DNA of 64,000 bases from Shimia sp051201625 (GCF_051201625.1 NZ_CP179203.1:2666001-2730000); one strand, 5' to 3'. Shown: positions 53,368 through 62,472, numbered from the stretch's first letter. Numbers and translations: made by a program. The notes: generated by a model from the sequence alone, not told the origin.

Positions 53368-54138
53368 TTAGAACTGGTACAGTAGAGTACCTAAACGCGT
53401 AAGAAGCATTTTTTCAGACCCTTGTTCAGAATACACAAAACCATACTCAGCCTCAAATCGGCCACGAGTGTTGCCATTAGCGTCCACTATTCCAAACGGG
53501 CAAACTGCTTGGCCGCAGGCCCCAACTTGTAATACAAACACATCTGCATTGGGAATATAGCTAATGGTTGCGTCCTCCGGGCTGACATCAGTTCCAGAAT
53601 TGTTTAAATAAATATTATATATTTCCTGAGATTTGGAATCAGCTTGATATTCATCAAGACCTGTTATTTGGGCCACCAATTTGGCGTCAATATAACGAAA
53701 GGCTAATTGATAAAAACCGTTTTCATAAGGCGCAATGTCAACGTAATTGATAAACAACTTTGCGTCTCTTTCAGCACTTTCGTTTGTAAATGAACAAACA
53801 TCGTAACTGACGACGGCGATGAAATCACCTGCCATAGCTACATAAGCTGCATCGGGTGAAATATGCTCTCGAACAACTTTTCCGTACCATGCGCGAGCTT
53901 CTTTAGTAGTTGTTATAAAGTCGGCAATGTCCAGCTGATCGCTTTGACCTTTTGCATGGAACCAATAGCGGTCTTGCTGCAAAAATGCAGCTGGGTCTGA
54001 TAGCGGCGCACCTCGGCTATTCAATTTGTCATTCTGAGTGACATGCTGCCGAATGTAAGATGTTTCACAGGCCAAAGCAGTCGATAAGTTAAGCACACAT
54101 GCGACTAAACACATTATAAATTTCGAAGCCGAGCTCAT
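53368..54138 (-). CDS. Exported hypothetical protein (256 aa)
   Basis: The start at 54138 is preferred because GGAGAAAG stands just upstream; an ATG at 54150 exists. Signal peptide (MSSASKFIMCLVACVLNLST, then ALAC). The mature part contains a YWFHAKGQSDQLDIADF segment, paired cysteines (SYDVCSF; GACGQAVCPFG) and a C-terminal beta region. No family recognised. The CGQAVCPFG loop may be a disulphide. It lies between two MITE copies at 53106 and 54309, so it may have moved as a unit with them. Confidence 0.5.
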   Translation of the reverse strand: MSSASKFIMCLVACVLNLSTALACETSYIRQHVTQNDKLNSRGAPLSDPAAFLQQDRYWFHAKGQSDQLDIADFITTTKEARAWYGKVVREHISPDAAYVAMAGDFIAVVSYDVCSFTNESAERDAKLFINYVDIAPYENGFYQLAFRYIDAKLVAQITGLDEYQADSKSQEIYNIYLNNSGTDVSPEDATISYIPNADVFVLQVGACGQAVCPFGIVDANGNTRGRFEAEYGFVYSEQGSEKMLLTRLGTLLYQF

Positions 54139-54308
54139 GACTTTCTCCATTTTAAAACCTTTTAATAATGCTTTAACAAACCGTATACTTTAACGATTAA
54201 GTTAATTGCCGTTTATTTTAATTTTTGCATACACATGCTGCAGCATCAAGCCACAGCGAAATCGCCAAATCAACGTGCACCGAAAAAGCGCATCTGACAA
54301 GCACTTAG

Positions 54309-54489
54309 GGTGGTGTCAGACCAATTCGAACTAGTCTCTGCAATTACATCGCGGCTGTCCTTTATGCCGCGCCTAGATTTCACCGCTCAGCCAGAGCAGA
54401 AGCGCACTCATAAGTGCTGATCATCCATATTGCGGAGCGATGGCCGAAACCGCCCTGCCCGCCCCAGGTTAAATCCTTCTGACAAGTCC
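54309..54489. repeat. Non-autonomous IS6-derived MITE, copy 5
   Basis: GGTGGTGTCAGACCAATTCG at the left and CCTTCTGACAAG at the right. One of the best-preserved copies and very close to that at 62734 (CTTTATGCCGCGCCTAGATT in both). Confidence 0.8.
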
Positions 54490-54646
54490 TGCACGTGAGG
54501 TACATACCTTTGTCAGATACAGCCGATAGCTTTGTATTCATGGGGTAAGCCTAGGACATCAGAATAACGTAAGCCTTCGCAAATAAGGCTGAGGCTATGA
54601 CTGCGATAAAGACCTTGTTGGCAGTCATAGTGTCCTCAGTAACAGC

Positions 54647-55237
54647 CTACTCGAACCTCGCATCATTCAAAGCCCAGTAAGCATCTGTACCTGCCATTGC
54701 CTCATTGTCTTTGACGAGATCGAAGGGTGTTTTTCCTTCTTCATTTACAGCCGTTCCATCGGCTCCAGCGTCTAGTAGCAATGACAGAACCTCTGGGTTC
54801 TCGTTATTGTTGGCAGCCCAGTGAAGCGATGTGTTTCCATTCTCAGTCTTGGCATGTACGTCTGCCCCGACGTCTAACAGCGCTTTCAGCGCGTTCGGGT
54901 TTTCGTTCATGAAAGCAGCAAAGAGAAGCGGTGTGCCTCCAAACCGCCCCCTAGCATTCACATCTGCACCAGCATCTAGCAACACTGTCAGGACATCGGG
55001 GTTTTCGTTTTTTAAGGCAGCAAGATGAAGCGGTGAAGCTTCATCGTCATCTTTCGCATTTATGTCTGAGCCAGAGTTGAGGCAGTCAGAGACTTTTTTT
55101 GAAGTTACAGCCTCCCAAAACTGCTCAGTCACTTCCCGATCTGACGACATCCAGCCATCACAATTGGTTTCTTGTGCAGCCAACGGCGTGAAGGACAGAG
55201 ACAATACGTTTGCGATGGCGAATGTAATACGTATCAT
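54647..55237 (-). CDS. Exported ankyrin-repeat protein
   Basis: The start at 55237 gives a signal peptide (MIRITFAIANVLSLSFTPLA, then AQET) and has GAGG upstream; the longer frame reads into an IS3 end. About 196 residues with four ankyrin repeats (ASPLHLAALKNENPDVLTVL; GGTPLLFAAFMNENPNALKA; GNTSLHWAANNNENPEVLSL; GKTPFDLVKDN). The tail TDAYWALNDARFE matches the ankyrin protein at 28149. Periplasmic protein-binding role inferred. Confidence 0.75.
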   Translation of the reverse strand: MIRITFAIANVLSLSFTPLAAQETNCDGWMSSDREVTEQFWEAVTSKKVSDCLNSGSDINAKDDDEASPLHLAALKNENPDVLTVLLDAGADVNARGRFGGTPLLFAAFMNENPNALKALLDVGADVHAKTENGNTSLHWAANNNENPEVLSLLLDAGADGTAVNEEGKTPFDLVKDNEAMAGTDAYWALNDARFE

Positions 55238-55317
55238 AGCTGTGGCCTCTGGGATGGTGTTGGTATTGCCCTTTGTTCCATCATTCTTTGTCTGCACTGG
55301 AAGATCAAGTGTCCGCA

Positions 55318-55600
55318 AGAACCTTGTTGATCCTCCCCCACTGAAGTGGTCCGCCTTTTCGGTTAAGAAACGGAGGATCAAAGATGGGAATTAAACGTAA
55401 CAAGCCGGAAGAGATTATCACGAAGTTACGGGAGATAGAGTTGCTTTGCGGCCAAGGGATGCCGCGCGTAGATGCAATCCATCAGGTGCAGATAACAGAG
55501 CAGACGTTCTACCGCTGGCATAAGCAATATGGCGGCATGATAAAACCAGCCAGATGAGCCGAACTCTCTTGGAGATTAAGCTGCCATTGGTGCCAAAAGC
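55318..55600 (+). mobile_element. IS3-family left part with truncated orfA
   Basis: Element end CCCCACTGAAGTGGTCCGCC, then orfA from ATG 55384 (MGIKRNKPEEIITKLREIEL, then GMPRVDAIHQVQITEQTFYR), stopping at about codon 58. A 3' end of an IS3 element lies at 56030-56110. Confidence 0.65.
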
Positions 55601-55660
55601 CCTGAGGACGGACAACAACTGTGGAAGCCCAAAATTGAGTTATGCAAAAGCTGTGTAGAA

Positions 55661-55972
55661 CTATGGTAAATCAGTAAGTGGTATAAACTGACCACCGATC
55701 CCTAGCACTTCAACTTTCATTGGTATGTTTGGCATAAAGAGCCGTAGTCCAGCCGTGTCGATGATAAACTTAGAGGCAATAATATAATCTTTTCTATATG
55801 TGGATTCTATTGCTGCTGCTGTTACAAACTCAGACGCTAATGCATTTGCCAAATCATCATCCATCTGTAAACGGCTGCTAACCTGTTCACGGATATAAAA
55901 ATTAAAATCTTGGATGCTCGGGTTGCTGACATAAAGTGCGAACGCGGCAATCCCCAAAAGTACATATTTCAT
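55661..55972 (-). CDS. DUF4359-like small exported protein
   Basis: 103 residues. N-terminal hydrophobic helix (MKYVLLGIAAFALYVSNPSI), then a helical segment (YIREQVSSRLQMDDDLANAL) and a C-terminal strand region with DYIIASKFIIDT and GIGGQFIPL. The NPS-x-x-D-F pattern after the helix and the IGI-GxF-type ending resemble DUF4359; the match is by eye. Its position between the two halves of an IS3 element is odd. Function unknown. Confidence 0.4.
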   Translation of the reverse strand: MKYVLLGIAAFALYVSNPSIQDFNFYIREQVSSRLQMDDDLANALASEFVTAAAIESTYRKDYIIASKFIIDTAGLRLFMPNIPMKVEVLGIGGQFIPLTDLP

Positions 55973-56029
55973 TTTTCACCATTCGCTGAACTGAAAAACA
56001 TAATCGCCAGCTACATAAGCAGTTAAACC

Positions 56030-56110
56030 TGATCGACCCCACCCAATTTGTCCAGATTGAATGTTAGTGCATAATTGGCCTTAGTTCCATCGGAACGATG
56101 GCCTCTGGAG
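56030..56110 (-). mobile_element. IS3-family orfB 3' end fragment
   Basis: CCCCACCCAATTTGTCCAGA to CGATGGCCTCTGG parallels the orfB end at 61790-61870 (CCCCACCCAAGCAGTCCAG; ATCGATGGCCTCTGG). Confidence 0.6.
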
Positions 56111-56123
56111 ATACATCCCTAGG

Positions 56124-56221
56124 GGTGGTGTCAGACCAATTTGAACTCGTCTTTGCAAGGACATCGCGGCTATCCTTTATGCCGCGCCGAGTCCGCGCCA
56201 TTCAGCGAGAGCAGCGTCGCG
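56124..56221 (-). mobile_element. IS6-family left-end fragment
   Basis: GGTGGTGTCAGACCAATTTG followed by CGCCATTCAGCGAGAGCAG. It is cut by, and abuts directly, a second IS6 end at 56222. Confidence 0.65.
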
Positions 56222-56487
56222 GGTACTGTCAGACCAATTCGAACCAGTCTCAGTTTGCCTCACAATGCGTGAACCCATGCTGAACAAAGCTGACGCCACT
56301 CAGCAAGAGCAGCGCTTCGGTTGAGCTTGAAATTATCTCTATTGTAGAGGTGGCGCTCCTGGTTGAAATGGTTGTGAACTGAAGAGTGGACTGAGGCGAA
56401 TTTCTGCAGACATCGCATTTGTCTGAAGCGGAGCATGGCGCGTTCTCGTCGTCGAAACGGCAGGTGGGAATTCTCCGCTCCATTGTA
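56222..56487 (-). mobile_element. IS6-family left end and tnp C-terminal fragment
   Basis: GGTACTGTCAGACCAATTCG, then on the minus strand NSHLPFRRRERAMLRFRQMR, FASVHSSVHNHFNQERHLY and SAALAEWRQL. Catalytic aspartates are missing; the glutamate region has just been reached. Confidence 0.7.
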
Positions 56488-56595
56488 GTGTCTTGGCCCC
56501 CTAGAACTGTGCCATTACTAATCAGTTTTTCCGATTAAACCTTTTGATTTAATCTGAGATAAGGGATAAGTATTCATGTCCTCAGGAGGGTCGAA

Positions 56596-57501
56596 ATGTT
56601 CAAGGATTTCGTGGAAGAGCGTATCGCAGGTGATGGTGCGACCCTGTTCGTCCGCCACGCTGGACCTGTTGGTGCGCCCCCGCTGGTTCTTTTACACGGG
56701 TATCCGCAGACATCCGCCATGTGGCACGGCGTGGCCCCCATTCTGGCCCGCTCGTTTCAGATTGTTTGCCCCGATCTGCGCGGCTACGGGCGGTCTGATA
56801 AGCCGGCGTCTGATGCGGTTCACGCACCTTACGCAAAGCGGGCCATGGCGAACGACATTGTCGCTGTTATGCGGCGTTTAGGGCATGAGCGGTTTCTTGT
56901 TGGTGCCCATGATCGAGGTGCGCGAGCCGCTCATCGGTTGGGTCTGGACCATCCCGACCGCGTCGCGGCCATGGCATTGCTCGACATCGCGCCGACCCGC
57001 GAAATGTATACGGGCACAAGTGCTGCATTCGCGCATACCTATTGGCACTGGTTCTTTCTGACCCAGCAAAGCCCACTACCTGAGCGCATGATCGGCGCAG
57101 ACCCTGAAGGGTTCTGGAAATTGAAATGCTTTAATCAGACGCACGGCGATAATCCGTTTTCACCCGAGGCACTGGCGGAATATCTAAGTGCTTTCGCAGA
57201 CGCCGACGCCATTCATGCCAGCTGTGAAGACTACCGTGCTGCTGCCACGATCGACGTCGCACATGATAATGCGGATCAGGGTCGCAAACTTCACATGCCG
57301 ATTATGGTCCTTTGGGCGAAACGTGGTGTGATTGAGACGTGCTTTGACGCGCTGGCCCTCTGGCGACAGCGGGCTGAAAGAGTTGAAGGCGAAGCTCTTA
57401 ACACCACTCACTACATGGCCGAAGAAGCCCCGGGTGACATCGCCGAGCGCTTGTCGGATTTCTTTGCACGCAACCCTATTCACGCAAAGGCAACCGCATG
57501 A
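56596..57501 (+). CDS. Haloacetate (fluoroacetate) dehalogenase-like alpha/beta hydrolase
   Basis: 301 residues. The catalytic aspartate sits in VGAHDRGARAAHRLGLDHP (D106, with R107 and R110 for carboxylate binding), a second acid in LLDIAPT (D130) and the histidine in TTHYMAEEAP (H272). The halide-binding segment is YWHWFF (H151, W152) with a tyrosine in CEDYRAAA. This set matches fluoroacetate dehalogenases rather than ordinary esterases. It would hydrolyse a 2-haloacid to the hydroxy acid. AGGAGGGTCGAA precedes the ATG. It overlaps the next gene by 4 bases. Confidence 0.75.
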   Translation: MFKDFVEERIAGDGATLFVRHAGPVGAPPLVLLHGYPQTSAMWHGVAPILARSFQIVCPDLRGYGRSDKPASDAVHAPYAKRAMANDIVAVMRRLGHERFLVGAHDRGARAAHRLGLDHPDRVAAMALLDIAPTREMYTGTSAAFAHTYWHWFFLTQQSPLPERMIGADPEGFWKLKCFNQTHGDNPFSPEALAEYLSAFADADAIHASCEDYRAAATIDVAHDNADQGRKLHMPIMVLWAKRGVIETCFDALALWRQRAERVEGEALNTTHYMAEEAPGDIAERLSDFFARNPIHAKATA

Positions 57502-58877
57502 GCCGGACACTTTATGACAAGCTGGTTGACGCCCATAAGGTGTGCGATCTGCCAGATGGTGACATGCTGATCTATGTCGATTTTCACATTATGAACGAAT
57601 ACACCAGCCCGCAGGCCTTCTCGGGGCTCGACGCAAAGGGCTTAGACGTTTGGCGGCCAGAGGCACATCTGGCCGTGGTCGATCATGTGAACGCAACCCG
57701 CAGAAATGAACCGCATGATGCAGCTTCCAAGCTCCTAATCGACAATCTGGAGTCCAATTGCATCAAGCACGACATCGCCTTTTACGGTCTGGGCGACCCG
57801 CGACAGGGTATTGAACACGTCGTGGTTCCCGAACAGGGGTTGGTCACGCCCGGCATGTTAATTGCCTGCGGCGACAGCCACACCACCACTTACGGCGCAT
57901 ATAGCGCGTTGGGGTTTGGGATTGGTACTTCCGAAGTGGAACATGTTCTGGCCACCCAGACGCTGCGCTACAAACGCATGAAAACCATGCGTGTGATAGT
58001 CGACGGCGACACCGCGCCCAGCGTGACGGCGAAAGACATCATCATGAAAGTCGTACAAGTCGTTGGCGCTGGTGGGGCCAATGGATTTGCCGTGGAATTT
58101 ACAGGCTCCGCCATTCGCAGTCTCGACATGGCCGGACGCATGACCGCTTGCAATATGGCGGTTGAATTAGGCGCGCGTGCGGCTTTGATCGCAGCGGATG
58201 AGGTCACCGAAGCAGCATTGCAAGGCCACTCTCATAGCGGTCGGTTTGCGTTCAATGGCGAGAGCTGGCACAGCGACCCCGACGCCGTCTTTGACAAAGA
58301 GGTCACGATTGCAGGGGGCGATATCGAACCGCTGGTCACGTGGGGCACAAGTCCGGATCAATCGGTGCCAATCACTGCGCATGTGCCGGTCGCATCCGAT
58401 TATGTCTCTCCAAAAGCCAAAGCCGCTTTGGAGCGGTCTTTGCAATACATGGGGCTCACCGAAGGCCAGTCAGCCCAATCGATTGAAATCAACACGGCCT
58501 TCATCGGTTCATGCACCAACAGCCGGATCGAAGACCTGCGCGAGGCGGCCCAGATCCTTGAAGGTCGGCAAGTGGCGGCAGGCGTCGAAGCGATTGTCGT
58601 GCCCGGCTCTGCCATGACGCGGATCAAAGCCGAGGCCGAAGGTCTGCGCGCGATTTTTGAGGCCGCCGGTTTTGAATGGCGGCCCGAGGCAGGCTGTTCC
58701 ATGTGTTTGGCGATGAACGACGACATTGCCATGGATGGTGAACGCGTCGCCTCCTCCACCAACCGGAATTTTGAGGGGCGACAGGGCCGCGGCGCACGCA
58801 CGCACCTGATGTCGCCTGCAATGGTCGCGGCGGCGGCTATCGCGGGGCGTCTGGCGGATGTGCGAGATTTCAAATGA
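57498..58877 (+). CDS. leuC: Aconitase-family dehydratase, large subunit (LeuC-like)
   Basis: 459 residues. The [4Fe-4S] ligands are in GSCTNSRIEDLREAAQ and CSMCLAMNDD; substrate loops include GDSHTTTYGAYSALGFGIGT and EFTGSAIRSLDMAGRM. Length and motifs match the isopropylmalate-isomerase large subunit. Its place after a dehalogenase and before a LysR gene, away from leuA/leuB, suggests a catabolic paralogue acting on a related hydroxy-diacid. It overlaps both neighbours by 4 bases. Confidence 0.8.
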   Translation: MSRTLYDKLVDAHKVCDLPDGDMLIYVDFHIMNEYTSPQAFSGLDAKGLDVWRPEAHLAVVDHVNATRRNEPHDAASKLLIDNLESNCIKHDIAFYGLGDPRQGIEHVVVPEQGLVTPGMLIACGDSHTTTYGAYSALGFGIGTSEVEHVLATQTLRYKRMKTMRVIVDGDTAPSVTAKDIIMKVVQVVGAGGANGFAVEFTGSAIRSLDMAGRMTACNMAVELGARAALIAADEVTEAALQGHSHSGRFAFNGESWHSDPDAVFDKEVTIAGGDIEPLVTWGTSPDQSVPITAHVPVASDYVSPKAKAALERSLQYMGLTEGQSAQSIEINTAFIGSCTNSRIEDLREAAQILEGRQVAAGVEAIVVPGSAMTRIKAEAEGLRAIFEAAGFEWRPEAGCSMCLAMNDDIAMDGERVASSTNRNFEGRQGRGARTHLMSPAMVAAAAIAGRLADVRDFK

Positions 58878-59488
58878 AAGACCAACCGATGACAAAGATG
58901 ATCAAAGGAATCGCAGCACCTTTGCCGCTGGCCAACGTCGACACGGACGTGATCATGCCCAAGCGGTTCTTGATCACGATCACCCGCGAAGGATTGGCGG
59001 ATGGAACGTTTGCCGATCTGCGTTTTGATAGTGATGGCCCCCCCCGCCCCGACTTTATCTTGAATAAGGCACCTTGGACGCAGGCCAGTATTCTGGTCGT
59101 GGGTGACAATTTCGGCTGTGGATCCAGTCGCGAACATGCCGTCTGGGGTATGCGTCAGCTTGGGATTGATGCCTGCATCGGCACAAGTTTCGCCGGTATT
59201 TTCTACGACAATGCCCGCAAAAACGGTCTGGCATTGCCGATTGTCTCGCCTCAGACGCGGGACGCCCTTTTGCAAAACGCAGGCAACGGTGCCGAGATTG
59301 AAATTGACCTAAATAACCGCACGATCACAGCTGGTGACATTGGCGCGCCATTCGAGATGGACCGCGCGACACAAACAGCGCTGATCCGAGGACGCGATGA
59401 TACGTTGGACTCGTTAGAACATGCAGGTGCAATCCGAGACTATGAGACGGGATTGAAAAGCGAGATGCGGGTCAGCGTCATCAAGTAG
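58874..59488 (+). CDS. leuD: Aconitase-family dehydratase, small subunit (LeuD-like)
   Basis: 204 residues. The swivelling-domain signature NVDTDVIMPKRFL near the start, GCGSSREHAVWGMRQLGIDA and SFAGIFYDNARKNGL are typical of LeuD. It pairs with the large subunit encoded just upstream (overlapping ATGA) to build the heterodimeric hydro-lyase. A second start at 58889 would shorten it by five residues. Confidence 0.85.
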   Translation: MKDQPMTKMIKGIAAPLPLANVDTDVIMPKRFLITITREGLADGTFADLRFDSDGPPRPDFILNKAPWTQASILVVGDNFGCGSSREHAVWGMRQLGIDACIGTSFAGIFYDNARKNGLALPIVSPQTRDALLQNAGNGAEIEIDLNNRTITAGDIGAPFEMDRATQTALIRGRDDTLDSLEHAGAIRDYETGLKSEMRVSVIK

Positions 59489-59507
59489 CCCAATAAGGAA
59501 ACACAGG

Positions 59508-60392
59508 TTGGACATCAGACAGTTGGAATGCTTCGTCGCCGTCGCGGAAGAGCTTCACTTCCGACGCGCAGGCGAACGGTTGGGGTTGAGCCAATCCGCC
59601 TTGTCTGAACGGGTTTCTGCATTGGAACATGAACTTGGTGCACGGCTGTTTTTCAGAACGACACGGCAAGTCAGCCTCACCCAAGCAGGATCAGAGTTCG
59701 TTCAAGATGCAAAACGGATTCTGGCTGATATCGAAAAGTCGGTCTCCAACGTGCGCCACACAGCCGAATCCGACCTACGCCACATCCGCGTCAGCGGCGT
59801 CGACGAGGCGATTTCAATGCTGTTGCCCAAAGCTCTTCTAGCGTTTCGCCAGACGGACCCAAAGGTTCATGTGCAGGTCTTGGAAACCGCGTCGTCTGAA
59901 CAACACGCGCAAGAGTTGATCGACCATCGCACCGACGTGGCCTTTGTGCGTACCCCTCAACAAGACGATTTCGTCACCAGTGAGCTGCTTCATCGCCAGC
60001 CGGTTTTGGTGGTTCTTGCCGATACCAACCCTTTGTCCAGCGCTGCGTCTTTGTCCGCGTCCGATATCGCCGGCCAGCCGATTGTTGGCTACCCAAAGCA
60101 CGCCCGACCTATCCTTCACGAAGCCTTATGGAGCAGTTTTCGGAAAATTAGCGCGCAACCAAACATTGTCTGTGAGATCATTGATAAGTCCACAATGTTG
60201 CAGTTTGTAGCTCAGGGCCTCGGAATCGCATTGGCCCCTGCCTGGGTCAGGAATATCGCCCCCTTAGGTATTTCCTTCGTCCCATTTGAGCCATGCGAAA
60301 ACCTAATTGAACTCTATATTGCTTTTCGAAAATCGGGGAATTCAGACACCGTGAAAAGGTTTGTCGATACAGTAAGAACAATCACAATCTAA
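59508..60392 (+). CDS. LysR-family transcriptional regulator
   Basis: 294 residues, starting at TTG 59508 (AAGGAA upstream). The N-terminal winged helix-turn-helix MDIRQLECFVAVAEELHFRR, then RLGLSQSALSERVSALEHEL is classic LysR; the C-terminal co-inducer domain follows. It is encoded on the same strand 19 bases after leuD, unlike the usual divergent arrangement, and probably controls the dehalogenase-leuCD operon. Confidence 0.85.
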   Translation: MDIRQLECFVAVAEELHFRRAGERLGLSQSALSERVSALEHELGARLFFRTTRQVSLTQAGSEFVQDAKRILADIEKSVSNVRHTAESDLRHIRVSGVDEAISMLLPKALLAFRQTDPKVHVQVLETASSEQHAQELIDHRTDVAFVRTPQQDDFVTSELLHRQPVLVVLADTNPLSSAASLSASDIAGQPIVGYPKHARPILHEALWSSFRKISAQPNIVCEIIDKSTMLQFVAQGLGIALAPAWVRNIAPLGISFVPFEPCENLIELYIAFRKSGNSDTVKRFVDTVRTITI

Positions 60393-60403
60393 TTATCATA
60401 CAG

Positions 60404-61220
60404 GCGGTGTCAGACCAATTCGATCTCGTCTTTGCAATTACATCGCGGCTGTCCTTTATGCCGCGCCTAGTTCGCGCCATTCAGCGAGAGCAGCGACGCG
60501 ATTTAGCTTGAAATTGTTTCTGCTGTAGAGCGCGCGTTCTTGGTTGAAATAGTTGTAGACGGAGGCATGAACGGTGACGAATTTCTGCAAACTTCGCATG
60601 CTGCGGAACCGCTGCATGGCCCGTTCTCTTCGTTGAAACGGCAGGTGGGAATTCTTCGCCCGATTGTTCATCCAGCGGCAAGTTGCCTGCCTGTCGGCAT
60701 TGCCGATAGCCTTCATCGCAGCGCCGTAGGATCGGAGTTTGTCTGTCACCAAGATATGAGGGCATCCATGGCGCTTCATTGATTTTCTGAGAAATTTCAA
60801 TGCCGCTTTGCAGTCACGGCACTTGGTAACGTAGCTTTCGAGCAGCTCGCCCTCATGATCGACAGCCCGCCACATGTAATGTGTTTCGTCGTTGATCTTC
60901 ACGAAGACCTCGTCCAAATACCATTGCCAGTTAGAATGAGCACGAAGCTGCTGCACGCGCCTTTTACGAATTTCAACCGCGAACATCGGAGCAAAACGGT
61001 TCCACCAGAAACTGACCGTTTCATGGCTGATATCGATCCCGCGTTCGAGCAAAAGATCTTCTACATTCCGGAGTGAACGCGGATATCAAACATACAGCAT
61101 TACCGCCAACCAAATGATCTCAGGGCTTGTCTTGAAACAACGAAATGGATCAGGTTTGGTCACTCAAGCAAGCTACGAATCCACCCTGCCTGTCTCAAGT
61201 CAAAATCTTCTGACAGGTCT
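60404..61220 (-). mobile_element. Near-complete IS6-family copy with nonsense mutation
   Basis: 817 bp between GGCGGTGTCAGACCAATTCG and CAAAATCTTCTGACAGG. It carries tnp from GTG 61163 to 60456. No 8-bp target duplication (ATCATACA versus TTATTTAA). Confidence 0.8.
60456..61163 (-). pseudogene. IS6-family transposase interrupted by TGA
   Basis: Reading from GTG 61163: VTKPDPFRCFKTSPEIIWLA, VMLYV, then TGA where the intact copy has arginine (CGA to TGA), then YPRSLRNVEDLLLERGIDIS. The downstream 198-codon frame keeps all three catalytic positions (YLDEVFVKIND, LVTDKLRSYG, NNRAKN), but E is K in NNRAKNSHL, so the active site is damaged as well. A restart at ATG 61052 would lack the helix-turn-helix start. 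Confidence 0.75.
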
Positions 61221-61326
61221 TTATTTAACAATGAAGATAGTAGATGGGCAATTGGTACACCGTGTGGATTAGCATTCTTTACGAAATACAGCTAGAAGCG
61301 ATTGCACAACTATCTGGAGACTTTAA

Positions 61327-61635
61327 ATGAAACGTTTTATTTTTATTTTCTGGTTTCTATTCTCCTCTGTAGCTAACTCCGAGCCGCTGTCAGTATTCGA
61401 ACAGATGACAAAGGCTGACCAAGAGAGTTACCTTGGCGCGGTATCCTCCACTTTGGTGGTTGCGAACTTGTTTACTGCAACACAGGGAAATGATATGTTT
61501 TTTTGTCTGCCCGAAAAGTTTTCTATTGGTGCGAAAGACGCTCGAAAAGCATTGGCACAAAATCTTGAATTTGCTGAACCTGATGTAGCAGTCAGTGTTA
61601 TGTTCGGCTACATGAAGAGGTGGCCTTGTGACTAA
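61327..61635 (+). CDS. Small exported protein with Rap1a/Tai-like domain
   Basis: 102 residues. Signal peptide MKRFIFIFWFLFSSVANS. The mature part has the pattern YLGAVSSTLVVAN...MFFCLPEKFSIGAK...ALAQNLEFAEPDVAVSVMFG...RWPCD: cysteines about 50 residues apart and a helical centre, resembling Rap1a/Tai immunity proteins. No effector gene is visible next to it. The match is by eye; another small periplasmic protein is possible. GGAGACTTTAA precedes the ATG. Confidence 0.5.
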   Translation: MKRFIFIFWFLFSSVANSEPLSVFEQMTKADQESYLGAVSSTLVVANLFTATQGNDMFFCLPEKFSIGAKDARKALAQNLEFAEPDVAVSVMFGYMKRWPCD

Positions 61636-61789
61636 CGTCAAAAGATGAATTTCCTAACGCCCATCTGACTTTTTTATTTTCACAAATCTTCGAAAACGTA
61701 CAGGTTGACTAATTCGACACAGGTTTGACCGCCACCCGTACCGACCCCCTAATTTGAATGCACGCCGTGCCACTTTTATTACAGCCCCG

Positions 61790-62337
61790 TTGATCAGCCC
61801 CACCCAAGCAGTCCAGTTTGAATGTTAGTGCTTGATAGGCCTGAATTCCATTGGATCGATGGCCTCTGGGGCCGGAGGGCCGTAACCCAAGGCACTATGT
61901 GGTCGTTTGGTGTTATGGTGTTTCCTCAATTTTTAGATCAGGATTTGTGCCTCCTTTAGCGAGTAGAAGATCTCGCCGTTCAGCAGCTCATCCCGAAGCG
62001 TTGCGTTGAAGCTTTCGTAATACCCGTTCTCTCAAGGTGCCCCGGGCTCAATGTAGGCGGTCTTGGCACCGACCGCTGCAATCCAATCGCGGACAGCCTG
62101 GGCAATGAACTCCGGGCCGTTGTCCGACCTGATATAAGCTGGAACGCAGCGCCAGATGAACAAATCTGTCACGGCGTCGATGACCTCGGTCGAGTTCAGC
62201 TTCCGTTTGACCCGGATCGCTAAGCACTCTCGGCTATGTTCGTTCAGGATGTTCAGGGTCCAGAAGGCTTTCCCGTCATCGGTGTGATGATGTACAAAGT
62301 CATAGGACCAAACCATGGATTCTAAGCACAAAATCAT
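61790..62337 (-). pseudogene. IS3-family orfB (transposase) fragment with internal stops
   Basis: The rve integrase core reads WSYDFVHHHTDDGKAFWTLN, IRSDNGPEFIAQAVRDW, AYIEPGAP and then TGA where TGG (Trp) is expected, followed in the same frame by ENGYYESFNATLRDELLNGE (catalytic Glu). A further stop precedes KHHNTKRPHSALGYGPPAP and the end AIDPMEFRPI. The N-terminal part and orfA are absent. Confidence 0.75.
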
Positions 62338-62360
62338 TTCTCAGACGAAGCACTCAAATC

Positions 62361-62448
62361 GTCTCAATTAGATACTTGACACTTATGCCCTAACTTTACA
62401 CCATGTCTCAATTAGATACTTGAATCTTATGGCTCCAACTTTATGTTC
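62361..62448 (+). repeat. Two direct repeats, 44-bp period
   Basis: GTCTCAATTAGATACTTGA occurs at 62361 and 62405, each followed by a related tail (CACTTATGCCCTAACTTTA versus ATCTTATGGCTCCAACTTTA). It could be the terminal repeats of an IS21-like element end, or an upstream regulatory repeat of the gene at 62473. Confidence 0.6.
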
Positions 62449-62472
62449 ATTATCTCATGTAAGGGAAATAAC

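Noticed and set aside
58400..59275. Minus-strand ORF of 291 codons opposite leuC/leuD
   Set aside because: Shadow frame spanning two real genes with conserved iron-sulfur and swivel-domain motifs.
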